From the NCBI GenBank assembly GCA_037892935.1, contig JAYXKI010000006.1, positions 1,426,001 through 1,490,000 on the forward strand: a stretch of 64,000 bases of DNA, written 5' to 3'. The notes under the pieces are model-generated. The model was given only the letters and a program-made list of their open reading frames with translations. It made no database searches and was not told where the DNA came from. Numbering within the stretch: position 1 is the first letter of the stretch; each line of letters opens with the position of its first letter. This stretch comes from Phlebopus portentosus. Taxonomy: Eukaryota > Basidiomycota > Agaricomycetes > Boletales > Boletinellaceae. The translations under genes were made by a program, and so were the position numbers. This document shows positions 46,620 through 57,226 of this stretch, piece by piece.

Positions 46620-46632
46620 TAATAGAAAGACC
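46620..46632 (+). other. Primer-binding site, self-priming type
   Basis: There is no TGG tRNA-type site after the LTR. Instead 46621-46631 (AATAGAAAGAC) is the exact reverse complement of GTCTTTCTATT at 46395-46405, the predicted first 11 bases of the transcript. This is the arrangement of Tf1, whose own RNA 5' end primes minus-strand synthesis. Confidence 0.72.
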
Positions 46633-47035
46633 TACCTCTGGCTCACGCCCGATTCCGTTGTCGTCGAGCGCTCGCCTGTGATGTGTCCCCTGAAGTATAT
46701 CTTCGAAGGACGACATCGAACGAAACCCGGTTCCTACCGTGCAGACAACAAACCCCTATCTTGCCCGTCGAAGTCCAATTGACTCCGACGTGACCCGATA
46801 GTACCCGAAGTATCAACCAATCATATCACCGTGGCGCTCCGAATCACCCTTCTCTGGAACTCCCATCAAACCTTCTCGTGGGTAACGCATAGAGTCCAGT
46901 CATCGACAAGTATCTCCTTCATTATCTACCTCGGAGCCTTTCGTTTAGTCATCAATTTCAAAGACAAGCCGATTATCCGAAGCCGGGCCCGCCCGAATAG
47001 CATCCCAATCCCCGTTCCACCCCCAGCCTATCAAG

Positions 47036-48481
47036 GTGGAGCTAACTGATGAGCAACGAGCGGCCCTCCCTGCGAACTCTAGGTGGAGCGCCTCGCGAGG
47101 ACATTACATCGTCAAAGCAGGAAATCAAGTCTTCGGCGCCTGGTGGGACGAGACTGCCAAGAGGTGGTACTCCCAGAGGGAAGGAAGGTCCATCCACTGG
47201 AGAGTGAAACAAGAAGGCGACATAGACGAGCCCTCACCTCCTACTCCGACGCAACCAACGGCCCCCTTACCAGAACCATCGGGTTCGACCACTCAAGCGT
47301 TGGCTCCCACTGTTGAGCCTTCTCTGGCGTTTGGAAAGTTCCGAGAACCAGCGCCGCTCATACCAAGTGAAGAAGACGAAGAAGAAGAAGAAGAACACGA
47401 GATGTCATTGTCAAAGGAAGCGATGACTGATCTCGCAACGGCGGTCGCACTAGCGCTCCAAGCTGCAGGCGAAGGTGCGAACCAAGGATCAAAGGTGTCG
47501 AAGAAGGTCCACGTCGCCAAACCAAGAGACTTTGATGGCGAACATAATTACGTGGATTTCAAGCGAGAGCTGCGCCTCTACATCTACGCATCTGAGTCAG
47601 AGTTCAGGACGAACAAGAGTAAGATTATGTTCGCCCTGTCGTACATGAAGAGTGGTGCCGCGGCTCGCTGGGCGGAGAGTTACACCAGTGGAGCAGTCGA
47701 TGCAGATGGCAACTTGACATTCACGGACGCCTGGGACGCCTTCTTAAAGAAGCTGGACACTTCGTTCGATGACCCTGCCAGATCCCAAAAGGCCTTCGAA
47801 CGACTAGATGCGATGTACCAAGGAGACCTCAACGCCGATGAGTTCTTCAACAAGTTCGACATCTGTCGAGTGGACGCTGGTCTAGCGACGGAAGCACATG
47901 ACGAATGGTTGATGAGTCACCTGAAGAGGGCACTAAACCCCAAGGTTGTCGAAGGCGTCATGAGATTGCCTAATGAACCAACGTCGTACGAAGAATTCAA
48001 GAAGGCTGCCGTCAAAGTCGACAGGGTCGAACGTCAAATCAGGGATCTGATGGCCGAACGTCGGCGGAAGGCGACAAGCTCGACTATGACGAAGCCGGCT
48101 CCAGTACCACCACTGCGACGCCCAGTGCCGCCTCAACAAGCGGCTCGTCCCTTTGTACCCCCCGCCCAAGATCGTCGTGATGCAACGGGAGTAACGTATG
48201 GAGGCTTAGGACAGCCAATGGACGTGATGATGAACCAGGCGCATCGTACACGTACTTGTTACAAGTGTGGTCAGGTGGGCCACTACATCAGGGAATGCCC
48301 ACGAGGCCGTGAAGCGATACGTGCCATCATCGCAGCCTTTGTTCCAGAAGACAGAGAAGCGCTCCTCGAAGAACTCGGTCAAGCGAAGGAATCCTCCTTC
48401 GAAGAGGTTGAGGTCCGAGCAGTGCCCACTGAGCTGGAAGAGTTAGTGGACGGTGAGGGTTTTCCAGCAGACCAGGCGTAG
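47036..48481 (+). CDS. gag: Gag of LTR element 1
   Basis: Capsid/nucleocapsid polyprotein of about 480 residues: an N-terminal [20 protein letters not shown] segment, an acidic Glu run, the gypsy capsid region ([42 protein letters not shown]), and one CCHC zinc knuckle [14 protein letters not shown] near 48256-48297. It ends at TAG 48479. No in-frame ATG precedes the capsid region: the frame is open from a TAG near 46950 but offers only GTG at 47036, and the first in-frame ATG is near 47402. The true start is therefore unresolved (non-AUG, spliced or mutated). Confidence 0.85.
   Translation: MELTDEQRAALPANSRWSASRGHYIVKAGNQVFGAWWDETAKRWYSQREGRSIHWRVKQEGDIDEPSPPTPTQPTAPLPEPSGSTTQALAPTVEPSLAFGKFREPAPLIPSEEDEEEEEEHEMSLSKEAMTDLATAVALALQAAGEGANQGSKVSKKVHVAKPRDFDGEHNYVDFKRELRLYIYASESEFRTNKSKIMFALSYMKSGAAARWAESYTSGAVDADGNLTFTDAWDAFLKKLDTSFDDPARSQKAFERLDAMYQGDLNADEFFNKFDICRVDAGLATEAHDEWLMSHLKRALNPKVVEGVMRLPNEPTSYEEFKKAAVKVDRVERQIRDLMAERRRKATSSTMTKPAPVPPLRRPVPPQQAARPFVPPAQDRRDATGVTYGGLGQPMDVMMNQAHRTRTCYKCGQVGHYIRECPRGREAIRAIIAAFVPEDREALLEELGQAKESSFEEVEVRAVPTELEELVDGEGFPADQA
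48457..48463 (+). other. -1 ribosomal frameshift heptamer, element 1
   Basis: GGGTTTT in the phase G GGT TTT relative to gag, placed immediately after a pol-frame stop (48454-48456) and seven codons before the gag stop. Slipping back one base enters the pol frame, which is then open through 48523 and beyond. It fits the X XXY YYZ rule for -1 frameshifting. Confidence 0.72.
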
Positions 48482-51400
48482 ATGTCGGAACGACTGGTCG
48501 GTCTCCTAAAGGACTCTTTTCGTTGGACTCGTTAAAATATAATCGTCCTGTTGTACAAAATCAAAAGGCAAATATCAGCGATGGTTTTACCCTTCGAAAG
48601 ATCCTTACCGACGTACTGCCAGATGAATCTGAAGATGACAACAATGACTTCGAAGTCTATGAAGATCTATTTGTCAGAAGAACAGATGCGCAAGCAGGCG
48701 AATTGAGAGAGGAAGAGCGGAATCAAACTGCTATAAAAAATGAGGTTGTGGCAGAAGCACCTTACCGCGAGAACGTTGTTGCTCAGGCGAACGTCACTGA
48801 AGCAGTGTGGGATGTAGTAGGCAGACGCACAGCTGAGGTATGGCGCGAGGGCATTGTGGACGCAGATCAGTTTGTGCGACGGGCGGGAGGAAAGGAGTTG
48901 GACGCCTTCGTTAGCATCGTACACCCAAAGGTAGCAGGCGATGACGAAGTAGACTTGTCAAACCCCCTACTCGAGGAGGAAAACTTCATTGATGCTCATG
49001 CACTGATCGACTCAGGATGCACGGGCTCATGCATCGATGAAGGTTTTGTCAAACGGTATGGTTTCCCCACCCAAAGGTACATTCGACCTAGACCAGTCTT
49101 CAATGCTGACGGAACAAGCAACGAGGCTGGATTGATTAAAGAATACGTAGTCGTACGAATGTTCTTTGGGAAACACGAGGAAGAGATTCGACTGGCAGTG
49201 ACATCCTTAGCGTCAAGCAACATCTTCCTCGGACATGACTGGTTGACGAAGCATAATCCTGAAATTGATTGGAGATTAGGAACAGTTAAGTTCACCCGTT
49301 GCCCTGATGAATGTGAGTCGCCACTGTCGAGTGAAGAGATAGATGAAGAGTTTGTGAGGAATGTGTGGATGAAGGAAGTGGCAAAATGGCCACCTTACCT
49401 GGAGGAATATGCTGACGTCTTTAGTGAGGAATCGTTTGAACGCTTACCAAACCACCGAATGTGGGATCACGCTATTGACCTGAAGCCGGATTTCAAACCC
49501 AGCGACTGCAAGGTTTACCCGTTATCGCCAAAAGAACAAGAAGCGATGAGGGAGTTCATTGAGGAAAACCTAGCGTCAGGACGTATCCGACAGTCGAAAT
49601 CTCCAATGGCGTCACCATTCTTCTTTATCAAGAAAGAGGATGGGAGCTTACGAGCAATCCAAGACTATCGAAAGCTCAACGAAGGGACGGTCAAGAACAA
49701 ATACCCGTTACCGCTGATAAATGAGCTCATCGACAAGGTTAAGGATGCAAGGTACATCACGAAGCTCGACGTTCGTTGGGGATACTACAACATCCAGATT
49801 CGCGAAGGAGATGAGTGGAAGGCAGCGTTCCGGACAAATCTAGGCTTATTCAAACCCACAGTCATGTTCTTCGGCTTGTGTAATGCGCCAGCGACATTCC
49901 AAGGCTTCATGAACGACATCTTTCGGGAACTAATCCATGAGGGTATTGTCATCATTTACCTCGATGACATTCTCATCTTCTCGAACGATCTAGAGGAACA
50001 TCGCAGATGCACCAAACGAGTCTTTGAGATCCTTCGCCAAAACGGACTTTTCCTAAAGCCGCAGAAGTGCGAGTTCGAAGTCGACACAGTCAAGTACCTC
50101 GGGCACATCATTGGCAATGGCGAAGTTTGAATGGATCCCAAGAAGACAGCAGTGGTACAGGACTGGCCAATTCCAAGGAACGTCCACGAACTGCAACAAT
50201 TCCTGGGACTAGGAAATTGGTTGCGACGTTTTGTTAAGGATTACAGTTCGGTCGTCAAACCCTTGACTACACTGACGGGTAAGGTGGAATGGAAGTGGGG
50301 CGAAGACAAGAAGGCAGCGTTCGAGGAATTGAAGCGTCGTCTGAGTAGTCCTCCCGTGTTAGCGATACCCAACAATGAGGACCCTTTCCGGGTAGAAGCA
50401 GATGCATCGGACTTTGCGACTGGTGGAGTCCTTCTCCAGAAACAAGATGGCAAATGGAAGGTGATCGCTTATCGGTCGTCAACATTCCTAGAGGCAGAGC
50501 GAAATTATGAAATTTACGACAAGGAAATGCTCGCCATCGTTCAAGCCCTAAAGGAATGGCGACAATATCTCCAGGGAGCTAACCAACCTTTTGAGGTGTG
50601 GACAGACCATGCAAATCTAACGTACTTCCAATCGCCGCAGAAGCTAAATCGTCGACAAGCTCATTGGCGACTCGATTTAGCTGAGTTCGACTTCATGCTA
50701 GTCCATAAGCCTGGAAAGACGTTGGGAAAAGCCGATCTGTTGTCACGCCGGGCGGATTATGACAAGGGCGAGCGCGATAATGAGAACGTGACTTTCGTCA
50801 AGAAGGAATGGCTGGTTAGAGGAATGGTTCAGACGTCAAGAGAGGTACTCGTTGAAAAGGTCGTGGAAGCGCAGAGACAAGAAGATGAGGGAGTGAGGCC
50901 GAAGGACGTCGAGAAGAGAGGGGACATGTGGAGAAAGGGCCGCCGGCTATATGTACCAGCGAGCATCAGAGAGGACGTCATGAAGGAACACCATGACTCG
51001 ACCCTGGCAGGACATCCAGGAGCAACCAAGACGATCCAGCTGATAGCATGCAGGTACTGGTGGCCAAGGATGAGTGCAGACGTGCGGGTGTATGTGCGGG
51101 GGTGTGATCGTTATCAGCGGACGAAGGCTCTAAGGACAATGAGAGCAAAGGTTTTGCACCCTAACGAGGTGCCGGAGGCGCCATGGCAGATTGTCACGGT
51201 CGACCTAATCGGAGAGTTGCCAGAATCGAATGGGTTCAATGCGATTTGCGTAGTGGTCGATCGCTTTAGCAAACAAATCCATGCGATTCCAACAACGACA
51301 AAGTTAACGGCGGAAGGCATGGCTAGGATCTACAGAGACCACGTCTTCCGATTACACGGACTACCATGGAAGATCATCCATGACCGAGGGGTGCAATTCG

Positions 51401-52347
51401 ACGCGAAGATGATGAAGGAGTTGTACAAGCTCCTCCACATTGAAGGCAACCCGTCGACAGCGTATCACCCACAAACTGATGGACAGACAGAGCGGGTTAA
51501 TCAGGAACTGGAACAATACTTGCGACTATACGTCAACCATCGGCAGTCGGACTGGGCGGACTGGCTGGCTCTCGCAGAATTCGCATACAACAACCGTGAA
51601 CATTCAGCGACGAAGCTATCTCCCTTCTTCGTCAATACAGGAATGCACCCCTTAGACTTTACGGGGGTTGGAACGGCATCATCGAACCTGTCAGCAGAAG
51701 AATTTGCCAAGCATGTCAAGGAGGTGCACGAACTTGCTCAAGGTAACCTAACCCAAGCAAATGAAGACATGAAGCGCTTCTACGACCGCCATGCTGGGAA
51801 GTCCATTACCTATGAGGCAGGGCAGAAAGTCTTCTTAGACGGACGAAATATCAAGACGATCCGACCGACGAAGAAGATGGATGATAAATGGTTCGGTCCC
51901 TTCGAGGTAGTGGAAAAGGTTGGTGCAAGTGCATACAGACTCAAACTACCGAAGACCTGGAAGAAGGTCCATCCAGTCTTCAATGAGATCTTGCTCAAAC
52001 CAGCCGTTCAACTGTCCTTTGAATCGCAGAAGAAACCACCTCCACCACCACCAGTGATCATTGATGAGCAGGAAGAGTACGAGGTTGAAGAAATACTCGA
52101 CTCGCGTCTGCATCGAGGCAAGCTCCAATTCTTGGTCAAATGGGTTGGATATGAGGAAGCGACTTGGCAGCCAGAATCCGACGTCAAGGATAATGCGCAG
52201 GAATCAATTCAAGAATTCTATCGCAAACATCCTGGAGCTCCGAGGAAGTTAACGATACCTCGACAAAGCCTGCGAGCGCTGTACAAGTTCACGTCCTCAG
52301 AAGGCTTATGTGGTTGGTCGGGACGCCCAACCTTGAAGGGGGGGTGA
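48457..52347 (+). pseudogene. pol: Pol of LTR element 1 (PR-RT-RH-IN-chromodomain), one nonsense codon
   Basis: Ty3/gypsy polyprotein in the -1 frame to gag. Protease: [12 protein letters not shown] (about 48998). RT: KCEFE.., core motif YLDDILIFS (about 49958). RNase H: EADASDFATGG and WTDHANLTYF. Integrase: HHCC region HHDSTLAGHPG..RYWWPRM..GCDRYQRTK, then VDLIGEL, HDRGVQFD and QTERVNQELEQY (the D, D, E core is present), and a GPF-type module. A chromodomain follows (YEVEEILDSR..LVKWVGYEEATWQPES). The frame is broken by TGA at 50128-50130 between RT and RNase H (GNGEV, stop, MDPKK), and the fourth HHCC ligand is Tyr (TAT) rather than Cys at about 51111. The terminal stop TGA (52345-52347) abuts the purine-rich tract just before the 3' LTR. 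Confidence 0.9.
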
Positions 52348-52805
52348 TGTAAGGACTCGAACATTTTCCTTTTCTTTTCTGACATCATCATTTATTTTAA
52401 TATTCTTTTTCTTTTCTTTTATTTTTCTTATGTGCTTATTCATCCTTTTGCCGGAACATTCCACAATGTTCTATCACGCTCACTAATCACCCCATTCCTT
52501 GTCATGTGACTTCCCTTTAGGGTAGACCTTTCCCGCACCCAAAGTCTATATAAGTAGATAGTCTGACTCTTTCGTTCCTTGTCTTTCTATTCTACTTACC
52601 TTCACTGCGACCTAGGTATCTACTCTTGTATTATTAGTTTGCTGAATTCTACTTACCTTCACTGCGACCTAGCATTCGACGGTCTGGACTTAAGCCTCGT
52701 CTTAGCTGTCTTGACCTGAGCGATGTGTTTGGGATTATCTCATTCACGCTTGTTTGTTGTTGTGTTGGCCTGCCTCGACTCAGTCCTTGAGCCGTCCGCC
52801 TAACA
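52348..52805 (+). repeat. 3' LTR of element 1
   Basis: 458 bases, matching the 5' LTR except for four single-base transitions by eye. Preceded by the polypurine tract GAAGGGGGGG (about 52335-52344) and followed by the target duplication GGAAC. Confidence 0.92.
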
Positions 52806-52819
52806 GGAACTTACTATAG

Positions 52820-53828
52820 AATAATTGGAATGAAGACGTACCGATCGATCCAGTCATCAACGAGCCAGAAGAGAGTGGTCCAAAACGAAAGCCGAGCATA
52901 CAAGCAGCAAAAAAGGACAACAAGAAAATGAAGCTCGCACCGAAATCCGTGGCCGATTGGTACGTGGATGTGGATCCGTCGACAATCAAAAAGGGAAAGG
53001 GAGGGAGGGCCATTGATCTGTTGCTCAAGAAGCTTCGGGTACTTTGCCGCAAAGTGGGAGAAGAAAAAACTTTATCTTACCATTGTATCGGAGCCAAGCA
53101 CAGATGCGAAAGTTTGTGGGGCCTGAAGTCCGGATACCGTGATCGTGTATTCAAGCACGTCGCATTATGCCGCTTTGTTCCAGACCGGCTGAAGGACGAA
53201 GTCAACCAAAGACTTAAAGACGAGTCTCTTGGGAGGCATTTCGAGGAGAAGAGTGAGGAAATACAAGGTCCACCAGCACAAGAAGGACATCCAGAAGAAG
53301 ATTCTCAGCAGACGTCATCAAAAGTCGAGACTGGACTTCTGCCGATCGTGACCAAAAATGGTCGTGAGGAACTAAACAAAAAGGTGAACTTTGCTGTCCT
53401 GAAGCTTATTTGTAATTGCGGCATACCTCCTACCATCGTCGATCGCGCGGAGTGGAAAGCACTCCTCCAGACCGCAAATGCAAAATACGACGCACCCAGC
53501 TCCAAGACCTTTGTCAACTCTCTCGTCCCTCATGAATATGCCTACGTGAAGGATCAGCAACTCGAGCATTTGAAAAAATGCGAAAATCTTACCATTTCAT
53601 TTGATGGAGGAACAACTGCCGGCCTCCAGTCCGTTTATACGGTACACGTAATCACACCACAGCGATGTACGTTTTTGGTGGAGGGCAGTGAGGCATCCAC
53701 TGAGTCCCACACGGGACAGCATTTGTTTGAGCTTTTGGAGGCAGTGAGCAACTATTTGACTTGCACGAAATCAATCACTGACCTTCCCTTGTTTTTGAAT
53801 TTGCTGCGCAGGTCATCAAGAAGATCGG
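52820..53828 (+). pseudogene. hAT-like transposase gene, exons 2-3 (DUF659), cut by LTR element 2
   Basis: Continuation of the gene starting at 45752. Exon 2 (52820-53743, 308 codons) starts NNWNEDVPIDPVINEPEE. It has a basic, possibly nuclear segment (GPKRKPSIQAAKKDNKKMK), a BED-like Cys/His region (CIGAKHRCESLWG..VFKHVALC), ICNCGIPPTIVDRAEWKALL, LTISFDGGTTAGLQS (the first catalytic Asp of the DUF659/hAT core) and TESHTGQHLFELLEA. A 68-base intron leads to exon 3 at 53812 (VIKKIG). After 17 bases the 3' LTR of element 2 begins. The rest of the transposase, with the dimerisation region, would lie beyond the window's right edge. Confidence 0.72.
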
Positions 53829-55171
53829 TGAAACTCCTGTGCACTGTCTGATAGCTGAGGAGTGTCACAGTTCTTGGGGGCTGTTCGGTAAGATTAAAAC
53901 GAGTGGAAAGAGAAGGGTGACTCTTGGAGGGGAAAACTGGAGAAGCGCTGATGCGTCGATCTGGGTTCCGGAGCGGTTCCGGAAGGGATGGAGGAGAAAT
54001 GGGATTGAAGGCTGCTGGATGTATGCGAGGGGGGGGGATTGGATTAAAGGAGATAGGCGAAGAAGCAAGGCGGGAGAAGTCGAAGCAAGGGGGATTGGCG
54101 GTGGCGGTGCGAAGGTAATCGATGTCCTCACAGGTAATCCCTCGATGGATTCGAACCCTGGAGGCGGAAGACGATGGGACGAAGCTTAGAGAAGGACTTC
54201 CCCTAAGCGCTGACGATTCGAAGGTGATCCCTTCGAGGATCCAACACGATATAACGGGTTACGACGAGTTACGACGAGTTTCGGTGGGTTACGAAGCGAA
54301 ACGGAGCTATACGACGCGGAACGAAGCGATACGCAAGGGACTCAAGTGAGACCTTGCGTAGAGGCGTAGGGAGGAGAGATGAGGGTCTCTGACTTCAACA
54401 CGGGTTGAACTGATCACACTGGGCTCGGGTACGACTGCAGAGCAGGAGACTCGAGGCGTATGAGACAGAACTATCGTGTATTTGTGGGAGATAGAGTCGA
54501 GGAGAGTACAGGAAGAGTCGAATTGGTCTCGACTGTAGCTGAAGTGGGTTCAAGCCCGAGCTAAACTGTTTTCTGCTAAAACTCTCCGGGCTAAAACTGG
54601 GCTCCTACTACAAGTTGCTCGCCTATTTATAACTTTGTCTGAACCTGAGCCATCGGAGCGTCAGGGAGCATAACGAAAGGAAATCGGAAGTGAAAATCAT
54701 AAGGGAACGCACGGGAACAAGGTACGAGGTGAGCATATCTGGAAGGTGGCGAGATAATGACCATAGAGCATAATACGACATGTGAGCGCACACGGAATAA
54801 TGAGCATAAGAATCATAAGGAACAAAACAAAATATGAACGCATATGGGACTCAAAAGGGGAAAAGCCGGAGCGCGTCGCGTCGGGTCGAAACTTGGGAGG
54901 TGTCGGGGGCCGATTGCGGATCCTTCAATTTACCTCTCGTGCCTGGGTTTAGTAAGACGAGCTAGCTAAGTCAGCCTTTGTAAGTTTTCGACTGGGTGGC
55001 TCGAGCGTCCGAAGGTTCTTCCTACGCAGCGGTCGAGTGCGAGAGGCTACAGTAGTCCGTTCCACTTCGAATCGAATCGATCCGCACTGAGTTCCACTGT
55101 TACGATGCTGATCACCGCGGAACACGTGTCACGTGCGCGATCTCGGACCTAGCGTGTCGATGCTTCTTACA
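53829..55171 (-). repeat. 3' LTR of element 2 (about 1.34 kb)
   Basis: Read on the minus strand it starts TGTAAGAAGCATCGACACG at 55171, directly after a purine tract (AAGAAACCGGGAGA), and ends AGTTTCA at 53829. Left edge: matches the 5' LTR fragment at 63963 base for base for 38 bases, while the flanks differ. The U3 start contains two CACGTG boxes (55123-55135). Short ACGACGAGTT-like repeats occur near 54255-54320. Confidence 0.8.
55123..55135. promoter_or_regulatory. Twin E-box in U3 of element 2
   Basis: CACGTG at 55123-55128 and 55130-55135, one base apart. This is 36-48 bases inside U3 and about 170 bases upstream of the antisense gene's ATG. The position would let one factor act on both the LTR promoter and the antisense gene; this is inference. 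Confidence 0.45.
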
Positions 55172-55305
55172 TCTCCCGGTTTCTTGAAATCGTGACTGTC
55201 CGCAGTCACACTCCCAATAGGGTTAGACTCGGCGTCTCTAGATTCTTGACGCGTAAAACGCGGTTCGCGACGCGTTCCGTTCATCTATCCTCTCTTCTCT
55301 CCGTC

Positions 55306-57226
55306 ATGTCCCATCAACAGCAACAACAACAGCGACAACAGCAACAACAGCAACAGCAGCAACAACAGCCGCTGTTCGACGAGATTCCTGTCTCAGCGGA
55401 GGGCTTCGTGTTCAGCGACACGTGGCTTTACGGTGTCGGAAACCAGGTCCAGGTCATCGAGCGTTTGCACGAGGACGTGGATCAGAGACGGTTCGTGAGG
55501 ATGACCGTTGCGCAGTCCGTTGAGAGGGCGGAGGAAATGCGTGAGATCCAGGTGTGCTTTCTTTTCTGTCTTCATCTATTCTCTTCGTTCCGTTCCGACT
55601 TCCTGAATTTCATAGACCGCGAGAAGGAGACTCGAGGACCTTCGGCCCGAGTGGGTGCCCATCGATTTGATGTGGCCGCCGTATGCCGCGCGTTTCTGGG
55701 CGGAAAGCGTGGTTGCGCTTGCGGATCGTTGCGCAACCCTCAACATCAACTGCGACCAGCTCGATGCGCTCAAGGCTTCGTACCTCGAGGATGAAAAGCG
55801 TTCGAAGCCGGACACCGAAGTCTACGTTCAGCAATGGCGCGCGGGTTTGACCGGTCTAGAAGGGGCGATCGGTCGTCACCGCGATCTGCTACGGCCACTG
55901 GTTGGCCATTTTGACGAAAGGAAGGACGAGCTGGAGAATACGGTCATGAAAATCGATCTGGACCAGGTGAGTGCTCATTCTCGCTTCTTCTTCTAATCTT
56001 GCTAACTGTTGAACTTCTAGCTATGGCGGATGTTTTGGGTCGGTCGTCGTCCTCCCGGCACGGAGATTGACGACGTCTGGACCGAATTCGGGTGGCTCGC
56101 TTGGGCGGAGATCCGGGGAATCCTCCTCTCAGCGCCGCTGAAGAGTCACGTCCACGAGGCCCTGTGGTGCTGGACTGCGTATGAGGAGAAGTGCTGCCCG
56201 TGCTCGGTCAAAGCCGCAGACGCACTCGTTGCGCTGCGTTCCGATGCGCATCTCGGCGGATCGGGCCCCTTTTCGTCGGGTATATCCAAATTGACCGAGT
56301 CTGCCCTCAGGACGCTGCTGGGTCGTCAAGACTTGAGTCAGGTGGAGCGGGAGTCCGTCATCAGCGAGCTGGAAGATCGTGCGGACCGAGTTTCGTACTT
56401 GAGCGAGCTGGAGAAGATGGCAAGCGCGGTCAGGGTTCCGTCGCCATCTTCGGATCGCAAGAGAGATGAGAGGCCCACGAAGCGGCCTCGGATTGTCGAT
56501 TATTCGAGCGACGAGGAGTCGGTAGAGGGGAACTGCAACAACAGCAGCAGCAACATTCCTTCTGCTGCCAACGGTTTCTCTTCTGGGGGTCCGGCTGGAG
56601 ATGACGACTTTGGGGCTTTTGACGAAGCGCCCCTCTTTCTTCCGGACGGTGCTGTCAGCGAGAGCAACAGCAGCAACAGCAATCCTCTGGCTGCGAGCGA
56701 GTCTCCGAGTGCAGAACGAATGGAAGAGGATGAGGGAAGCCAAGGCGATGGCAGGGACGGTAGCAGCAGTAGCAGCAGCAGCAGCAATTCGTCTGCTGGT
56801 GGCTGGGTCGTGCATGATGAGGGGTGTGAGAGGTGCGCGAGGGCAGGCCGGGTCTGTGAGGGTTTCCCTGGGCAGGCCTGTGATTACTGCCGCACGAAGG
56901 CCAGGCGGCGATGCGAGCTGGCTACGCACGGGAGGGCTGCGCGTCGCCTGCGGAACGAGCGGGTGGAACGCAAGACGCGCGAAGCTCGTCAGCGCGTAAC
57001 GGCGCAGGTGCTGAGGATGCCGGTTGCGCCTGTCCTCGGGGTGAGTGACATCGAGGAGTTGGTCGCCGGGACGGACGAGAGCGCCGTCCATTTTCGGATG
57101 GCGGCCTTGGAGAGGCGCGTGCGCGTGTTGTTCCGCGCTGCGGATCAACTGCGCAACCTAGCGGAGGAGATGCTGGCCGAGACCAGTGCGCTAGGAAGGG
57201 TGGTAAGGGGTGAGGAGGAAGAGTAA
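55306..57226 (+). CDS. Retrotransposon-borne antisense gene: polyQ, Zn(II)2Cys6-like protein
   Basis: Lies wholly inside element 2 on the strand opposite to gag-pol, converging on pol. Three exons, 55306-55551, 55616-55966 and 56021-57226, all phase 0, give 600 residues. ATG 55306 opens MSHQQ and a glutamine run. Next comes a conserved-looking region: FSDTWLYGVGNQVQVIERLH, DLRPEWVPIDLMWPPYA, LWRMFWVGRRPPGTEIDDVW, HEALWCWTAYEEKCCPCSVK. A basic nuclear-type signal (RKRDERPTKRPRIV) and long Asn/Ser/Asp-rich linkers follow. Six cysteines at residues 468, 471, 478, 486, 489 and 497 (CERC..C..C DYC..C) have the C-x2-C-x6-C-x7-C-x2-C-x7-C spacing of fungal zinc clusters, followed by an Arg-rich segment and a helical tail. 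It probably binds DNA. Antisense introns survive retrotransposition, since they are not spliced from the element's own RNA. Function is unknown; it might regulate the LTR. Confidence 0.75.

Larger units (their letters stand above)
46162..52805 (+). mobile_element. LTR retrotransposon 1, Ty3/gypsy chromovirus (Tf1/sushi-like)
   Basis: Complete element of 6644 bases with 458-base LTRs (46162-46619 and 52348-52805), ends TG..CA, and a 5-base target duplication GGAAC (46157-46161 and 52806-52810). By eye the LTRs differ at four positions, all transitions, so the insertion is recent. Inside: gag, a -1 frame pol (protease, RT, RNase H, integrase) and a C-terminal chromodomain. A self-priming site follows the 5' LTR. 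Pol is disabled by one in-frame TGA and one lost zinc-finger Cys. It lies in intron 1 of the hAT-like gene, same strand. Confidence 0.93.

Noticed and set aside
54130..54170. GGATTCGAACC (reverse complement of a tRNA B-box) in the LTR of element 2
   Set aside because: The sequence around it does not form a T-arm or acceptor stem, and no matching A-box arm is seen; probably chance.
56129..57148. A 339-codon minus-strand frame opposite the antisense zinc-cluster gene
   Set aside because: It lacks introns and family motifs, whereas the plus-strand frame has phase-matched introns and a cysteine cluster; GC-rich antisense shadow.
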